From Cellulosilyticum ruminicola JCM 14822 (GTDB lineage: Bacteria > Bacillota > Clostridia > Lachnospirales > Cellulosilyticaceae), in assembly GCF_001311925.1 (NCBI RefSeq), contig NZ_BBCG01000014.1:1-64000 (forward strand): a stretch of DNA of 64,000 nucleotides, given 5' to 3'. A program made the position numbers and the translations under genes. Shown piece by piece: positions 9,753 to 19,277 of this stretch (the first letter of the stretch is position 1; every line of letters starts with the position of its first letter). The notes under the pieces are model-generated. The model was given only the letters and a program-made list of their open reading frames with translations, was not told the DNA's origin and did no database searches.

Positions 9753-9797
9753 AAAAGAAGTTACTGCAAAATAAAATTTTACAGTAACTTCTTTTTT
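9751..9797. terminator. Strong bidirectional terminator
   Basis: AAAAAAGAAGTTACTG (9751-9766) pairs perfectly with CAGTAACTTCTTTTTT (9782-9797), shared by the convergent GH27 and fabT-like genes. Confidence 0.9.
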
Positions 9798-10233
9798 ATT
9801 CAGCTCTTTGAAATACATCGACAAGCTTTTGTAACTCTATATTTAATACTTCAGGATTGATTTCTTCTAATGCCTTGGTTATTTCACCTATTATATTTTC
9901 ATGGAAAATCTCATGAAAATTATAAACCTCTACTCCTCTTGGCGTTAAATTAATAAATATTCTTCTGCGATCTGCCTTATCAAATTTTCTTTCTATATAT
10001 CCTTTTTGTACAATACGATTTACACTAGTAGTTAAACTGCCCATCGTTATCTTTAATTTACTAGCTACTTCCTTCATTGTTTTAGGTTCTATTCCCACTG
10101 CTTCTATAACATGGATCTCTGTAAATGTTAATTCATTGTAAGGGCTATTGACTAAGGCATCTTTTTCTGCTTCTATAATATAATTATGCATATAAACCAG
10201 TGCATTATTAATTTCCTTTATTTTATCTAGCAT
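9796..10233 (-). CDS. fabT: MarR-family regulator, FabT-like
   Basis: 145-residue winged-helix repressor. Residues 35-105 carry the wHTH (LTFTEIHVIEAVG, then KEVASKLKITMGSLTTSVNRIV recognition region, then the wing with FDKADRRRI). Last gene of the leftward fatty-acid cluster, 58 bases after fabZ. In other Firmicutes a FabT of this size represses fab genes with acyl-ACP as co-repressor. Here the palindrome on the acpP promoter (14691-14707) is the obvious candidate target. Assignment as FabT rests on size, motif pattern and neighbourhood; another MarR function is possible. Confidence 0.75.
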   Translation of the reverse strand: MLDKIKEINNALVYMHNYIIEAEKDALVNSPYNELTFTEIHVIEAVGIEPKTMKEVASKLKITMGSLTTSVNRIVQKGYIERKFDKADRRRIFINLTPRGVEVYNFHEIFHENIIGEITKALEEINPEVLNIELQKLVDVFQRAE

Positions 10234-10291
10234 TTTCTACACCCTTTACTCTATTAACTTTCTTTGTCTAATACTTTTAGCTATTTATATA

Positions 10292-10714
10292 CTACCCTAT
10301 TACAAAGGTTAATTCTACCTCACAAGCTTTTTTGCCATTTACGGTAGCAATTCCTTTGCCTACACCTATAGGGCCTTTTTGCTTTATAATTGAGCATTCT
10401 AATTCTAATACATCTCCTGGTACAACCTTATTTCTAAATTTAGCTTCTTTAATTCCACCAAAATAAGCTATTTTTCCTTTATTAGATTCTTGAGATAAAA
10501 TTGCAATAGCCCCTACTTGTGCCAATGCCTCTACAATTAAAACGCCTGGCATAACAGGTTCTCCTGGAAAGTGTCCTTGGAAAAATGGTTCATTCATTGT
10601 TACATTTTTATATCCTCTAGCCCCAGTGCCTTCTTCCATAATTTCTGCACGGTCTACAAGTAAAAAAGGATATCTATGAGGAATAATTTCCATAATTTCT
10701 TTTGTACTTAACAT
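10292..10714 (-). CDS. fabZ: 3-hydroxyacyl-ACP dehydratase FabZ
   Basis: Dehydrates beta-hydroxyacyl-ACP in the elongation cycle. The hot-dog fold shows [13 protein letters not shown] near the N-terminus and the active-site segment [17 protein letters not shown] with catalytic His and Glu. The start is ATG 10714, two bases after the fabF stop, because GGAGAGG inside the fabF end lies 6 bases upstream. The upstream ATG at 10729 would precede that ribosome site. Translationally coupled to fabF. Confidence 0.95.
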   Translation of the reverse strand: MLSTKEIMEIIPHRYPFLLVDRAEIMEEGTGARGYKNVTMNEPFFQGHFPGEPVMPGVLIVEALAQVGAIAILSQESNKGKIAYFGGIKEAKFRNKVVPGDVLELECSIIKQKGPIGVGKGIATVNGKKACEVELTFVIG

Positions 10715-10716
10715 AT

Positions 10717-11991
10717 TTAACCTCTCCATTTCTTCATAACAATTGTACCATTATGTCCGCCAAATCCTAATGAATTACTCATTGCATATTCAACTTTCAT
10801 GCTTCTACCCTCATTTGGTACATAATCGAGATCGCATTCTTCATCTGGCACCTTATAACCTATAGTTGCTGGCACAAAATCATCTTGTAATGCTTTCGCA
10901 ATAACAATGGCTTCTATACCGCCTGCAGCACCTAATAAATGTCCTGTCATAGATTTAGTTGAACTGATTGCAACTTTTGTATCTTCACCTAATACCTTCT
11001 TAATTGCAATTGTTTCAGATAAATCATTGTAATGTGTACTGGTACCATGCGCATTAATATAATCTATTTGATTTGGTGTAATATTAGCTTCTTCGATTGC
11101 CTCACGCATAGCTCTAGCAGCACCATCGCCATCTAAAGATGGTGATGTAATATGATAAGCATCTCCTGTAGCACCATATCCTACAATCTCAGCAATAATA
11201 TTGGCACCTCTAGCCATAGCATTCTCTAATGTTTCTAATATAAGTATCCCTGCACCTTCCCCTAGGATAAAGCCATTTCTCTCTTTATCAAACGGAATAG
11301 ATGCACGCATTGGATCTTTTGATTTACTAAGTGCAGTAAGTCCATTGAATCCTGCAATTGCTATATGAGTAATACAAGATTCTGAACCACCTGCTATAAT
11401 CATATCACTATATCCATGTTTTAAGTTTCTATAAGCTTCTCCAATACTATGTGTTCCAGATGCGCAAGCTGTAACAATAGCAGTACATACACCCTTTGCC
11501 CCTGTATAAATTGCTACATTTCCTGCTGCCATATTAGCAATAGTCATTGGAATATATAAAGGTGATACACGTTTACCACCCTTTTCTTTTAATTTAATTG
11601 ATTCCTCAAATGTTCCTTGCAAACTTCCTATGCCACTACCAATGATGACACCTACTCTTGTGGTATCCATTTTTTCCATATCTACATTGGCATCTTTTAA
11701 TGCTTCTTTAGCTGCATAAATAGCATATTGACTGAATTTAGCAAGTCTCTTTTGTTCCTTACGATTCATATATCTTTCAGCTTCAAACTCTTTTACTATA
11801 CCTGCCACATGAATATTTAATCCTTCTACTTTTTGCTCTTCACTTAATAAAGAAATACCACATACGCCTTCTTTAATGTTATTCCAAAATGTTTCTACCT
11901 CATTTCCTAACGGTGAAACTAGTCCCATTCCTGTAACAACCACTCTATGTTCCATATCTTTCTTGTATGATGTATTTAGAAGCAAATACAT
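10717..11991 (-). CDS. fabF: Beta-ketoacyl-ACP synthase II
   Basis: Condensing enzyme of fatty-acid elongation. [14 protein letters not shown] opens the thiolase fold; the catalytic Cys is in [10 protein letters not shown], and the two His are in [11 protein letters not shown] and [13 protein letters not shown] 11991 has AAAGGA seven bases upstream, giving a 12-residue extension before the usual MEHRVVV start (ATG 11955), whose ribosome site is weak, so either start is possible. The gap to fabG (12615) is filled by an IS110 remnant, so fabF may now need its own promoter. Confidence 0.95.
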   Translation of the reverse strand: MYLLLNTSYKKDMEHRVVVTGMGLVSPLGNEVETFWNNIKEGVCGISLLSEEQKVEGLNIHVAGIVKEFEAERYMNRKEQKRLAKFSQYAIYAAKEALKDANVDMEKMDTTRVGVIIGSGIGSLQGTFEESIKLKEKGGKRVSPLYIPMTIANMAAGNVAIYTGAKGVCTAIVTACASGTHSIGEAYRNLKHGYSDMIIAGGSESCITHIAIAGFNGLTALSKSKDPMRASIPFDKERNGFILGEGAGILILETLENAMARGANIIAEIVGYGATGDAYHITSPSLDGDGAARAMREAIEEANITPNQIDYINAHGTSTHYNDLSETIAIKKVLGEDTKVAISSTKSMTGHLLGAAGGIEAIVIAKALQDDFVPATIGYKVPDEECDLDYVPNEGRSMKVEYAMSNSLGFGGHNGTIVMKKWRG

Positions 11992-12211
11992 CTACTTTTC
12001 CTTTCTTTTGATTTGTGATTATAATACATTCAGATGCTGTGGACTTTAGATTATTTTTCTGTAGTTCAACTACTTAAAGGAGTGTATTGCCACAACTTTA
12101 TCTGAATCATTTATAGCTGGATGTGTCTAAGCTATTTTATTGCCTATAAGTACTTATCTCAATCAAGTTTATGATGATAAATGTCTGTGAATTGTCACAG
12201 TATCAACACTT

Positions 12212-12463
12212 ATGAATGAAGACATTCCTATGATTTATGTTGGCATTGATATTGCCAAACTTAATCATTTCGCCTCAGCTCTATCTTCTGATGGTGAAAT
12301 AATACTTCAACCGTTTAAATTTACAAATGACTATAATGGCTTCCAAAAGCTGATTTCCAAATTCAATTCTTTTGAGAAAAACAGCCTCATTATAGTTCTT
12401 GAATCAACGGCTCATTACGGCAACAACCTTGGTAAACTAGTCCTATTATTTATAAAATGCTAA
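12212..12463 (+). mobile_element. IS110-family transposase, N-terminal fragment
   Basis: 83 residues beginning YVGIDIAKLNHFASALSSDG, the RuvC-like DEDD start of IS110-family transposases with the first catalytic Asp, and later LIIVLESTAHYGNNL with the Glu. The frame then ends and the C-terminal Ser-containing domain is absent. It lies opposite to and inside the leftward fab cluster, between fabG and fabF. The flanks 11992-12211 and 12464-12614 hold no other gene. Confidence 0.85.
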
Positions 12464-12517
12464 CCGATAATATATCATTTAATCTAGAATAATATTTTTA
12501 CAATAGTATTACTTTTA

Positions 12518-12536
12518 ATAACTTTATTAAAGTTAT
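12518..12536. promoter_or_regulatory. 19-bp palindrome between fabG and the IS110 remnant
   Basis: ATAACTTTATTAAAGTTAT is a perfect odd-centred palindrome. Its ACTTT/AAAGT arms resemble those of the acpP-promoter operator, with a shorter centre. It could be a second binding site for the MarR regulator or a weak hairpin after fabG. Confidence 0.4.
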
Positions 12537-12614
12537 CCATTTTTAGGTAAAATTAAATATAAAAATCTTAGCTAATTTTTTACTTGACTTTTCATAGCTG
12601 GTCTCCTTTCGAGG

Positions 12615-13358
12615 CTACATTGCCATTCCACCATCTACACGAATTACTTCCCCTGTTACATAACTTGCAAGGTCACTTGCTAAAAATGTTGCAACTTTAG
12701 CAATTTCTTCTGGATTACCTAAACGTTTTAATGGAATTTGTTTATTCATTTCTTCTTTAACACTTTCTTTAAGTACTTTTGTCATATCTGTTTGGATAAA
12801 TCCTGGTGCTATGGCATTTACACGGATGTTTCTTGAACCATATTCTTTAGCGATTGTTTTTGTGAAACCAATAATACCAGCTTTAGATGCTGAGTAGTTG
12901 CATTGTCCTACATTTCCACTAAGACCTACAATTGAAGAAATGTTAATAATCTTACCGCCTGTCTTAAGCATAGCTTTTACAGCAAATTTAGTACAGTTAA
13001 ATACACCTTTTAAATTAACATTAATAACTGCATCAAATTCTGCTTCTGTCATTCTTGTAAGTAACATATCTTTTGTAATACCTGCATTATTTACTAAAAT
13101 ATCTATTTTTCCATATGTACTAACAGTTGTTTTAATAAGTTCTTCTGCTTCTTTAAAATTGGTTACATCAGCACATACTGCCATAGCTTCTCCGCCTTCA
13201 CTACGGATAGTTTCGACTACAGATTCGGCTGCTTCTTTTTCGAAATCTCCTGGATAATTAACAACGATTTTTGCACCTTGTTTGTAATACATTAAAGCGA
13301 TTTCTTTTCCAATTCCCCTTGCACTACCTGTGATAATAGCTACCTGATTTTTTAACAT
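12615..13358 (-). CDS. fabG: 3-oxoacyl-ACP reductase FabG
   Basis: NADPH-dependent reduction of beta-ketoacyl-ACP. It is a 247-residue short-chain dehydrogenase: cofactor motif TGSARGIGK, VNNAGIT, catalytic Ser in INISSIVG, YSASK with Tyr and Lys, and the C-terminal GEVIRVDGGMAM typical of FabG. ATG overlaps the fabD stop (TAATG) and AGGAGAAG within the fabD end is its ribosome site, so the two are translationally coupled. Confidence 0.97.
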   Translation of the reverse strand: MLKNQVAIITGSARGIGKEIALMYYKQGAKIVVNYPGDFEKEAAESVVETIRSEGGEAMAVCADVTNFKEAEELIKTTVSTYGKIDILVNNAGITKDMLLTRMTEAEFDAVINVNLKGVFNCTKFAVKAMLKTGGKIINISSIVGLSGNVGQCNYSASKAGIIGFTKTIAKEYGSRNIRVNAIAPGFIQTDMTKVLKESVKEEMNKQIPLKRLGNPEEIAKVATFLASDLASYVTGEVIRVDGGMAM

Positions 13359-14296
13359 TATTCTTCTCCTAACGCTTCCATAGTTTTTTCAAAAGATGCC
13401 ATATCCTCAATATTAAAAATACGTACATCCTTATTAATTTTCTTTACTAATTTGCTTAGAACACATTTAGGCCCAACTTCTACAAATGTATCAAATCCTT
13501 GATCTATTAGACTTAAAATACTTTCTCTAAATCTTACACCGTTTGTAATTTGAAGTGGAATGTTTTGAAGAACTTCTTTTTCATTCATTTCTTTTGCTGT
13601 AACATTGCTAATAATAGGCATTTTGGCTTGTTTAAAAGTTAATTTCACTGCTTCTTTATAAAGTCTCTCAGATGCCTTTTGCATGAGTAGACTATGAAAT
13701 GCTCCACTTACTTTAAGTGCCACAACTCTTCTTGCCCCCGCTTCTTTAAAATAAGGCTCTGCTACTTCTAACGCTTTACTTGTTCCTGCTACAGTTACCT
13801 GACCTGGGCAATTATCATTGGCTACACCAATTACTTCTCCCACTTCTTCTCTTACCTTATCACAAATTTCTTTTACAGTATCAATATCCAGCATAGTAAC
13901 AGCTACCATGCCACCTGGATTTTGCACTGCACATTCCTCCATGAAACAACCTCTTTTTTCTACTAGTTTTAAGGTCTCTTCAAACGTTAAAACGCCACTT
14001 GCTGCTATGGCATCATATTCTCCAAGGCTAAATCCTAATACAGCTTGTACATCAATTCCCTTAGTTGTAAAAGCTTTAAAGGCCCCATAGTTTGTTGTGA
14101 ATAATGCAAGTTGCGTGTAGCGTGTTTGATTAATAACATCCTCTTTATCCTCAAAACACACTTCTTTTAAATCCCAATCAACTAATTTGTTTGCCTTATC
14201 AAATATAGCTTTTACTTCTTCAAAGTGATCGTACAATTCTTTACCCATTCCTACATATTGAGCGCCTTGACCAGGAAATAATAGCGCTAATTTCAT
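13358..14296 (-). CDS. fabD: Malonyl-CoA:ACP transacylase
   Basis: Loads malonate onto acyl-carrier protein. LLFPGQGAQYVGMG at the start, nucleophile Ser in GFSLGEYDA, and catalytic His in SGAFHSLLM. The start is ATG 14296 with GAGGG eight bases upstream; an in-frame GTG at 14305 is possible but poorly placed. 312 residues, full length. It follows acpP and is coupled to fabG. Confidence 0.96.
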   Translation of the reverse strand: MKLALLFPGQGAQYVGMGKELYDHFEEVKAIFDKANKLVDWDLKEVCFEDKEDVINQTRYTQLALFTTNYGAFKAFTTKGIDVQAVLGFSLGEYDAIAASGVLTFEETLKLVEKRGCFMEECAVQNPGGMVAVTMLDIDTVKEICDKVREEVGEVIGVANDNCPGQVTVAGTSKALEVAEPYFKEAGARRVVALKVSGAFHSLLMQKASERLYKEAVKLTFKQAKMPIISNVTAKEMNEKEVLQNIPLQITNGVRFRESILSLIDQGFDTFVEVGPKCVLSKLVKKINKDVRIFNIEDMASFEKTMEALGEE

Positions 14297-14436
14297 TTTT
14301 CTCACCCTCTACTCTGTTCTTGTCTTTACTCACAAATGGCACTATAGGTGCTATTTTTATATTTTGTCTGCTATACTTTATGGTTATAAAAAGAGGTAGC
14401 AAATTTAACTTTTTACTTGCCACCCCTTTCAGCTAT

Positions 14437-14661
14437 TTACTGTTTACTTGTTATATATTCAATTGCATCTTTTACTGTTTCAATTTTTTCTAAATCTTCA
14501 TTTTCGATTGTTACATCAAATTCTTCTTCGATTCCCATAACAACTTCAAATAGGTCAAGTGAATCTGCTCCTAAATCTCCACGAAAACTTGCTTCCATTG
14601 TGACTTCACTTGCTTCAACACCTAACTTATCCACAATAATATCTTGTAATTTTTCAAACAT
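14437..14661 (-). CDS. acpP: Acyl carrier protein
   Basis: 74-residue acidic four-helix protein. Ser34 in [11 protein letters not shown] is the phosphopantetheine attachment site. GGAGG lies ideally upstream. First gene of the leftward fab cluster, 140 bases before fabD. The cluster contains no fabH, enoyl reductase (fabK/fabI) or acc genes, unlike most complete Firmicutes fab operons, so these must be elsewhere. Confidence 0.97.
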   Translation of the reverse strand: MFEKLQDIIVDKLGVEASEVTMEASFRGDLGADSLDLFEVVMGIEEEFDVTIENEDLEKIETVKDAIEYITSKQ

Positions 14662-14690
14662 TTCTTTGCCTCCAGTATATTATTTTTAAC

Positions 14691-14707
14691 ACTTTGTTAT
14701 TCAAAGT
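14691..14707. promoter_or_regulatory. Palindromic operator on acpP promoter (FabT-like site)
   Basis: ACTTTG-N5-CAAAGT is a perfect 6+6 inverted repeat lying directly at and downstream of the -10 box (it shares its first bases with TATACT). It resembles known FabT sites with TTTGA...TCAAA-type arms. Binding here would occlude RNA polymerase. Confidence 0.65.
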
Positions 14708-14733
14708 ATACCGTTGCAGGAATTAATTGTCAA
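14705..14733 (-). promoter_or_regulatory. acpP-fab promoter
   Basis: On the minus strand TTGACA (14733-14728) is followed after exactly 17 bases by TATACT (14710-14705), a near-consensus housekeeping promoter 44 bases upstream of the acpP start. Confidence 0.85.
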
Positions 14734-14811
14734 TATTTTTGTTAGATTTTTTATTTTATATACAAAATTTTTTATTTCCTTATCTTTCTTCTTACTTTTT
14801 TCTATTTTCCC

Positions 14812-14862
14812 TTGTATATCAGTTAATTTACTTTTATAATACATATGCTAGAACATACGTTC
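14812..14862 (+). promoter_or_regulatory. Promoter and LexA box of the radical-SAM pair
   Basis: TTGTAT (14812-14817), 17 bases, TATAAT (14835-14840); then GAACATACGTTC (14851-14862), a perfect match to the Gram-positive LexA consensus GAAC-N4-GTTC, overlapping the expected transcription start. This indicates SOS control of the two genes that follow. Confidence 0.8.
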
Positions 14863-14897
14863 GCAACACAGATTATAATTTGAAAGGAGTAGACTCT

Positions 14898-16247
14898 ATG
14901 GATCTTAATGAAAAATTAAAAATCTTGTCAGATGCAGCAAAATATGATGTTTCCTGTTCGTCTTCTGGTTCTACAAGAAAAGGGCAAAAAGGAAATCTAG
15001 GTGCAGCTGCTACTAGCGGAATTTGTCATAGTTTCACGCCAGATGGCAGATGTATTTCTCTCCTTAAAATCCTACTGACCAATTATTGTATTTATGATTG
15101 TGCTTATTGTATTAATAGACGTTCTAATGATGTTCAAAGGGCATCATTTACACCTCAAGAAATTATTAATTTAACAATCAATTTTTATAGACGCAATTAT
15201 ATTGAAGGATTATTTTTAAGTTCAGCTATTATTAAGAATTCTAATCATACAATGGAAATGCTTTTACAAGTTGCCAAAAAATTACGACTTGAAGAAGGTT
15301 TTAATGGCTATATTCATATGAAAGCCATTCCTGGTGCTAGCGAAGAACTCATTCATGAAGCCGGCCTTTATGTAGATAGAATGAGTGTAAATATTGAACT
15401 TCCTTCAGAAAACTCTCTTAAACTTCTGGCACCAGATAAAGATAAAAACGCCATTTTAGCCCCTATGCGTAGTATTGGATCTCAAATTATATCTGCTAAA
15501 GAAGCTCGTAAAACCTTCAAAAAAGCCCCTCTTTTCGTTCCTGGAGGTCAAAGTACACAACTTATTATTGGGGCCACTCCAGAAACTGATCTTAAAATCT
15601 TAAACTTAAGCGAAAATCTTTATAACAAATATAATTTAAAACGTGTTTATTATTCTGCTTATACACCAGTTAATACAGATAGTAATTTACCAGAACTTAA
15701 GACACCACCTACCTTAAGAGAACATAGACTTTATCAAGGTGACTGGCTTCTTCGCTTTTATGGTTTTAAAGCTCATGAGCTTCTAAGTGAAGAAAAACCA
15801 CAATTTGATATTCATCTAGATCCTAAATGTAATTGGGCACTGAATAACTTGCATCTCTTTCCTGTTGAAATTAATAAAGCTCCTTATGAGATGTTATTAA
15901 GAGTTCCAGGCATCGGTATTCGTAGTGCTAAAAAAATTGTCATAAGCAGGCGTATTGCCCCACTTAATTACGATGATTTGAAAAAACTAGGTATAGTGCT
16001 TAAAAGAGCTCAATTCTTTATCACCTGCAATACCAAATATTACGGCAGCACAGATATTGACGATATACAAATCCGCCGTAAGTTAGTGCCTCAGTTCGAA
16101 TTTGAAGAAAATATACCCTATGAACAATTAAGTTTATTTACATTATCATCTACGACTCATAATACTAGTCTGCTACTAAACAGTACATCTGCTGTTAAGC
16201 CATTATTACTTCAAGACAGCCTATCTGCTTTAACAGGAGAATTATAA
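14898..16247 (+). CDS. Putative DNA modification/repair radical SAM protein
   Basis: 449 residues, with ATG 14898 chosen because AAAGGAG lies just upstream; the frame is open further upstream but has no ribosome site. Cys64, Cys68 and Cys71 (CIYDCAYC) are the CX3CX2C ligands of a SAM-binding 4Fe-4S cluster in a TIM-barrel domain. A helix-hairpin-helix DNA-binding motif (LLRVPGIGIRSAKKIV) lies near residue 345. This matches the TIGR03916 family, predicted to act on DNA. The next gene is its usual partner (TIGR03915). The LexA box upstream supports a damage-response role. The chemistry is unknown to me. Confidence 0.9.
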   Translation: MDLNEKLKILSDAAKYDVSCSSSGSTRKGQKGNLGAAATSGICHSFTPDGRCISLLKILLTNYCIYDCAYCINRRSNDVQRASFTPQEIINLTINFYRRNYIEGLFLSSAIIKNSNHTMEMLLQVAKKLRLEEGFNGYIHMKAIPGASEELIHEAGLYVDRMSVNIELPSENSLKLLAPDKDKNAILAPMRSIGSQIISAKEARKTFKKAPLFVPGGQSTQLIIGATPETDLKILNLSENLYNKYNLKRVYYSAYTPVNTDSNLPELKTPPTLREHRLYQGDWLLRFYGFKAHELLSEEKPQFDIHLDPKCNWALNNLHLFPVEINKAPYEMLLRVPGIGIRSAKKIVISRRIAPLNYDDLKKLGIVLKRAQFFITCNTKYYGSTDIDDIQIRRKLVPQFEFEENIPYEQLSLFTLSSTTHNTSLLLNSTSAVKPLLLQDSLSALTGEL

Positions 16248-16264
16248 TAGAAAGGATACTTATA

Positions 16265-17002
16265 ATGATAGATTACTTATATGATGGATCTTTTGACGGG
16301 CTTTTAACTTGTATTTTTTATGCCTATAACGATAAAGAAGCATCTTCTATATTTCGCGAAGATACTTATCATTCAAATTTATTTACAACCTCAAAAGTTA
16401 TTTCTACAGAAGAAGATAAGGCTACTAGAGTTTACACAAGTATTCAAAAAAACTTATCTCATAGTACGCTTTCTAATGTTTATTACCTCTATTTAAGTGA
16501 ATATAATGATGCTGAGACCCTTATATTACATTATCTGCGTCTTTGTTTTAAGTATACAGATAAAATTAATCTAGCTAAAAGTAATGATGTAATTCGTAAA
16601 GTTGATCTCTATGCAAAACGTGTAGGGCATGAAGTCCACCGCTTCACTGGATTTGTTCGTTTTAAAGAGCTTGCCCCACTTATGTTTTATGCTCAAATTG
16701 AACCTGACCATTTTATATTACCACTTCTTATAAAACATTTTGTGAATCGATTTTCAAATCAGTCATTTATTATTCATGACTTAAAAAGACATGTTGCACT
16801 TATTTATAATAAAAAAGATGCTTTTCTCCAAAATTTATCAGAAGAAGAGCATCTTAAACTTATGAAGGCACCTCAATCAGATCCATTTTTAGATCTTTTT
16901 AGAACTTATTATAAAGCTGCTACAATTGAAGAGCGTATCAATATTCGAAGACGTAACGCTTTTATTCCAAAACGTTACTTTAAGCATTTAGGTGAATTAT
17001 AA
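16265..17002 (+). CDS. Probable DNA metabolism protein, partner of the radical SAM enzyme
   Basis: 245 residues, 17 bases after the radical SAM gene with ribosome site AAAGG, so co-transcribed. It opens YLYDGSFDGLLTCIFYAY and contains KRVGHEVHRFTGFVRFKEL and FIIHDLKRHVALIYN, the pattern of TIGR03915/DUF4130. In some species this family is fused to uracil-DNA glycosylase, linking it to base-excision chemistry. No catalytic residues can be assigned. Its last 6 bases overlap the end of the convergent isochorismatase-like gene. Confidence 0.88.
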   Translation: MIDYLYDGSFDGLLTCIFYAYNDKEASSIFREDTYHSNLFTTSKVISTEEDKATRVYTSIQKNLSHSTLSNVYYLYLSEYNDAETLILHYLRLCFKYTDKINLAKSNDVIRKVDLYAKRVGHEVHRFTGFVRFKELAPLMFYAQIEPDHFILPLLIKHFVNRFSNQSFIIHDLKRHVALIYNKKDAFLQNLSEEEHLKLMKAPQSDPFLDLFRTYYKAATIEERINIRRRNAFIPKRYFKHLGEL

Positions 17003-17485
17003 AATGTTATTTTCACCTAATGCATTTTTTAATATTTCAAGCGCTGCACTATTTGCTTGTTCACCATGGATTGTACCACAAAGGTTTGAAAGAATTTTTG
17101 GCTTGATACCTTTATCAAAGAGTTCTAAAGCTGTTGCCATAATGCTTGTATCCGTATTAAGGCCTGCTACATAAACTTCTCTCACTTGATTTTTTTCAAG
17201 TAATTTAGCCACATCTACTGTTAAGCTTGTATATGTTGATTTCATAATAACAATGTCTGCTAAGCTTCCTATATTTTCAGCAAGCTTTGCGTGTGGACTT
17301 AACATTGTCATATCTTTCATATTAAGTTCTGATTTATGCAATGAGTCTGATTTATTGATAAAACGTGTTGCAATCACTAAATCATAATTAAAGTTGTGCA
17401 CGTGTTTTTCGATTTCCTTTGGAATTCTTTGTGTAAACTCATTAATATAACCATCTTGTACATCTACTATTAATAATATTTTCAT
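16997..17485 (-). CDS. Isochorismatase-fold hydrolase lacking the catalytic Cys
   Basis: 162-residue Rossmann-like protein of the nicotinamidase/isochorismatase superfamily. Asp8 (LLIVDVQDGY) and Lys82 (IMKSTYTS) match two members of the Asp-Lys-Cys triad. The third position, normally Cys in a D-x-C-V motif, is Ser114 (GLNTDTSIMATAL). Serine at this site would give a very weak or altered hydrolase. Other superfamily members without Cys use different chemistry, so a function different from amidase is possible. Single gene; substrate unknown. Confidence 0.8.
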   Translation of the reverse strand: MKILLIVDVQDGYINEFTQRIPKEIEKHVHNFNYDLVIATRFINKSDSLHKSELNMKDMTMLSPHAKLAENIGSLADIVIMKSTYTSLTVDVAKLLEKNQVREVYVAGLNTDTSIMATALELFDKGIKPKILSNLCGTIHGEQANSAALEILKNALGENNIL

Positions 17486-17511
17486 TTTTTACTCCTCTTA
17501 CTTTCTTACAT

Positions 17512-19160
17512 TTAATTCTTCCATACTGCTTCTGGAATAAATCCAAATAATACCGGTGCTGATGAACCATTTGGCAACATATATAATATTTCACTATTAG
17601 TATTTCCTTTGGTCATTCCAACAAGTGCTGCTACCTTTTGATTATTCAATATATCTTCACCTGGTACATTAAATACTTTATTATTATTCCATTTAAGTGC
17701 GCCTAAATAACTTCCACCTCTAGCATTTAATATAATCCCTATATTTTTATCACTTTTGACTTTAATGCTTATTGGCAATCCATAGTTTCCTTTATTCCTT
17801 ACTTCCTGCCCTGTTAAAGCATCTTTTCCTTTAAGCCATTCTTCGCTTTCTCGTCCTATAACAAGTTTTGCAGATTGTGTTAAGGCATTAATATCTACTA
17901 CATATTCCCTTTTAATAACATCAAAAGTACCTCTTATATGGATTCCATCAGCTGGCATTACTGCTAACTTAGCTATATTACCAATTTCAGATGCATAGTC
18001 CATAGCTACTACAGATAAACTAACTTTTCCTTCTGAATAAAGATCTAATAAGCCCGTTATCGTTTCATTAGGTTTCCATACGCCATTTAAACTACTGTTA
18101 TAAATGCAAATTTGCTCCCCTTTTTTAACTATGTACTCTTTTGATTTCTTTCCTTTGAAATATGTGCTTACTGCTAGTTGCCCACTGCTTAGTATATGAG
18201 GACTTGGTCCTATAATTGCTTCATTACTTACAATAAGTTTAATAGGTTCTTCTTCTTTAGTAGTTGCTATAATCATTAACTTCTTATTTTGTGTTGTAGC
18301 ATTAGTATGATGAATAAGTATCTTTCCTTCTTGCTCTAATGTATCCCTATATAAGATTCCACTACTTGGAATGCTTTCTGGTGAATTGCTCATAATAAGT
18401 GAACCATTTACATCTAATACTTCCACATTTACCATGCTAGATAAATCTACAAAATTGTTGTAATCCTTATCGATATACCCATCAATTAAGTCCCCTTGCT
18501 TACCTTCATTAAATAGGTAATAACCATTCCTTATTTTTTGATTTTGACCAATTACTACAATGCAAGTGGCTTTATTGGACCAGTTTCCTCTTTCATCTTG
18601 TAATTCCACACTTATTTCATACTTCCCTGATCTCTTAAAATACTTGGGTTTCCCTGAAATCAGACTCCCATTGGTTGTTAAATTTTTATAACGCCATCTC
18701 TGCCCTTTAACTTCTAAATCATTAGGATTATCTAACGTATATACAAAATCTATTTTTTCACCTTTCGCATAACTTGTCTTAGACGTTTTTAAGCTTGTAA
18801 TCTTAATAAGCCTTGCTTTTGTAATAGTAAGCTTACGGCTAGTCCATAAACTCCATACATTATTTGAATCTTTTACACGCAAAAAGATTTCATATTGCCC
18901 TACATCTAGTTGATTAATAAGCGACTTTAAATGACTACTAGATTTTTTTGCTGGTTAGTTACCACCATCCATTCTCTTTTAGTCACACTTGCACCATTTA
19001 GTGCATAACTTGAATCTACCATAATAACCTCTTCGCCTTTTTCATAAGCTAGCTTAGTAAATTCAAATACTGCTACAGGCAAGTTTTCATTCGCTAAAAT
19101 AATATTATACAAAGCAAAAAATAACAAACACCCTGTCATTATTCTTATGTACTTTTTCAT
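17512..19160 (-). CDS. Secreted protein with PKD/Ig-like repeats (one frameshift)
   Basis: Two frames join across an A7 run at about 18945 (NQQK then KSSSHLK in the next frame), giving a product of about 549 residues from ATG 19160. Signal peptide MKKYIRIMTGCLLFFALYNIILA; then two related segments FTKLAYEKGEEVIMVDSSYA and TSKTSYAKGEKIDFVYTLDN, each followed by a W/Y-rich Ig-like fold, as in PKD-type repeats. The C-terminal 350 residues are beta-rich with no family I recognise. It probably acts outside the cell. The missing A is a typical homopolymer error or a recent mutation. Confidence 0.7.
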
Positions 19161-19277
19161 TTTGTCCCCTATCTTTTATATTTTATAGGTATTGATTCTT
19201 AGAATATATTATTTTTACTTAACTATTATACACTAAAATATTATTAATCTGTATATTAATTTTATACTTTTACCATA

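Noticed and set aside
14727-14897. 57-residue N-terminal extension of the radical SAM protein
   Set aside because: It would start inside the acpP promoter, lacks a ribosome site and reads through the promoter and LexA box; ATG 14898 has a good site.
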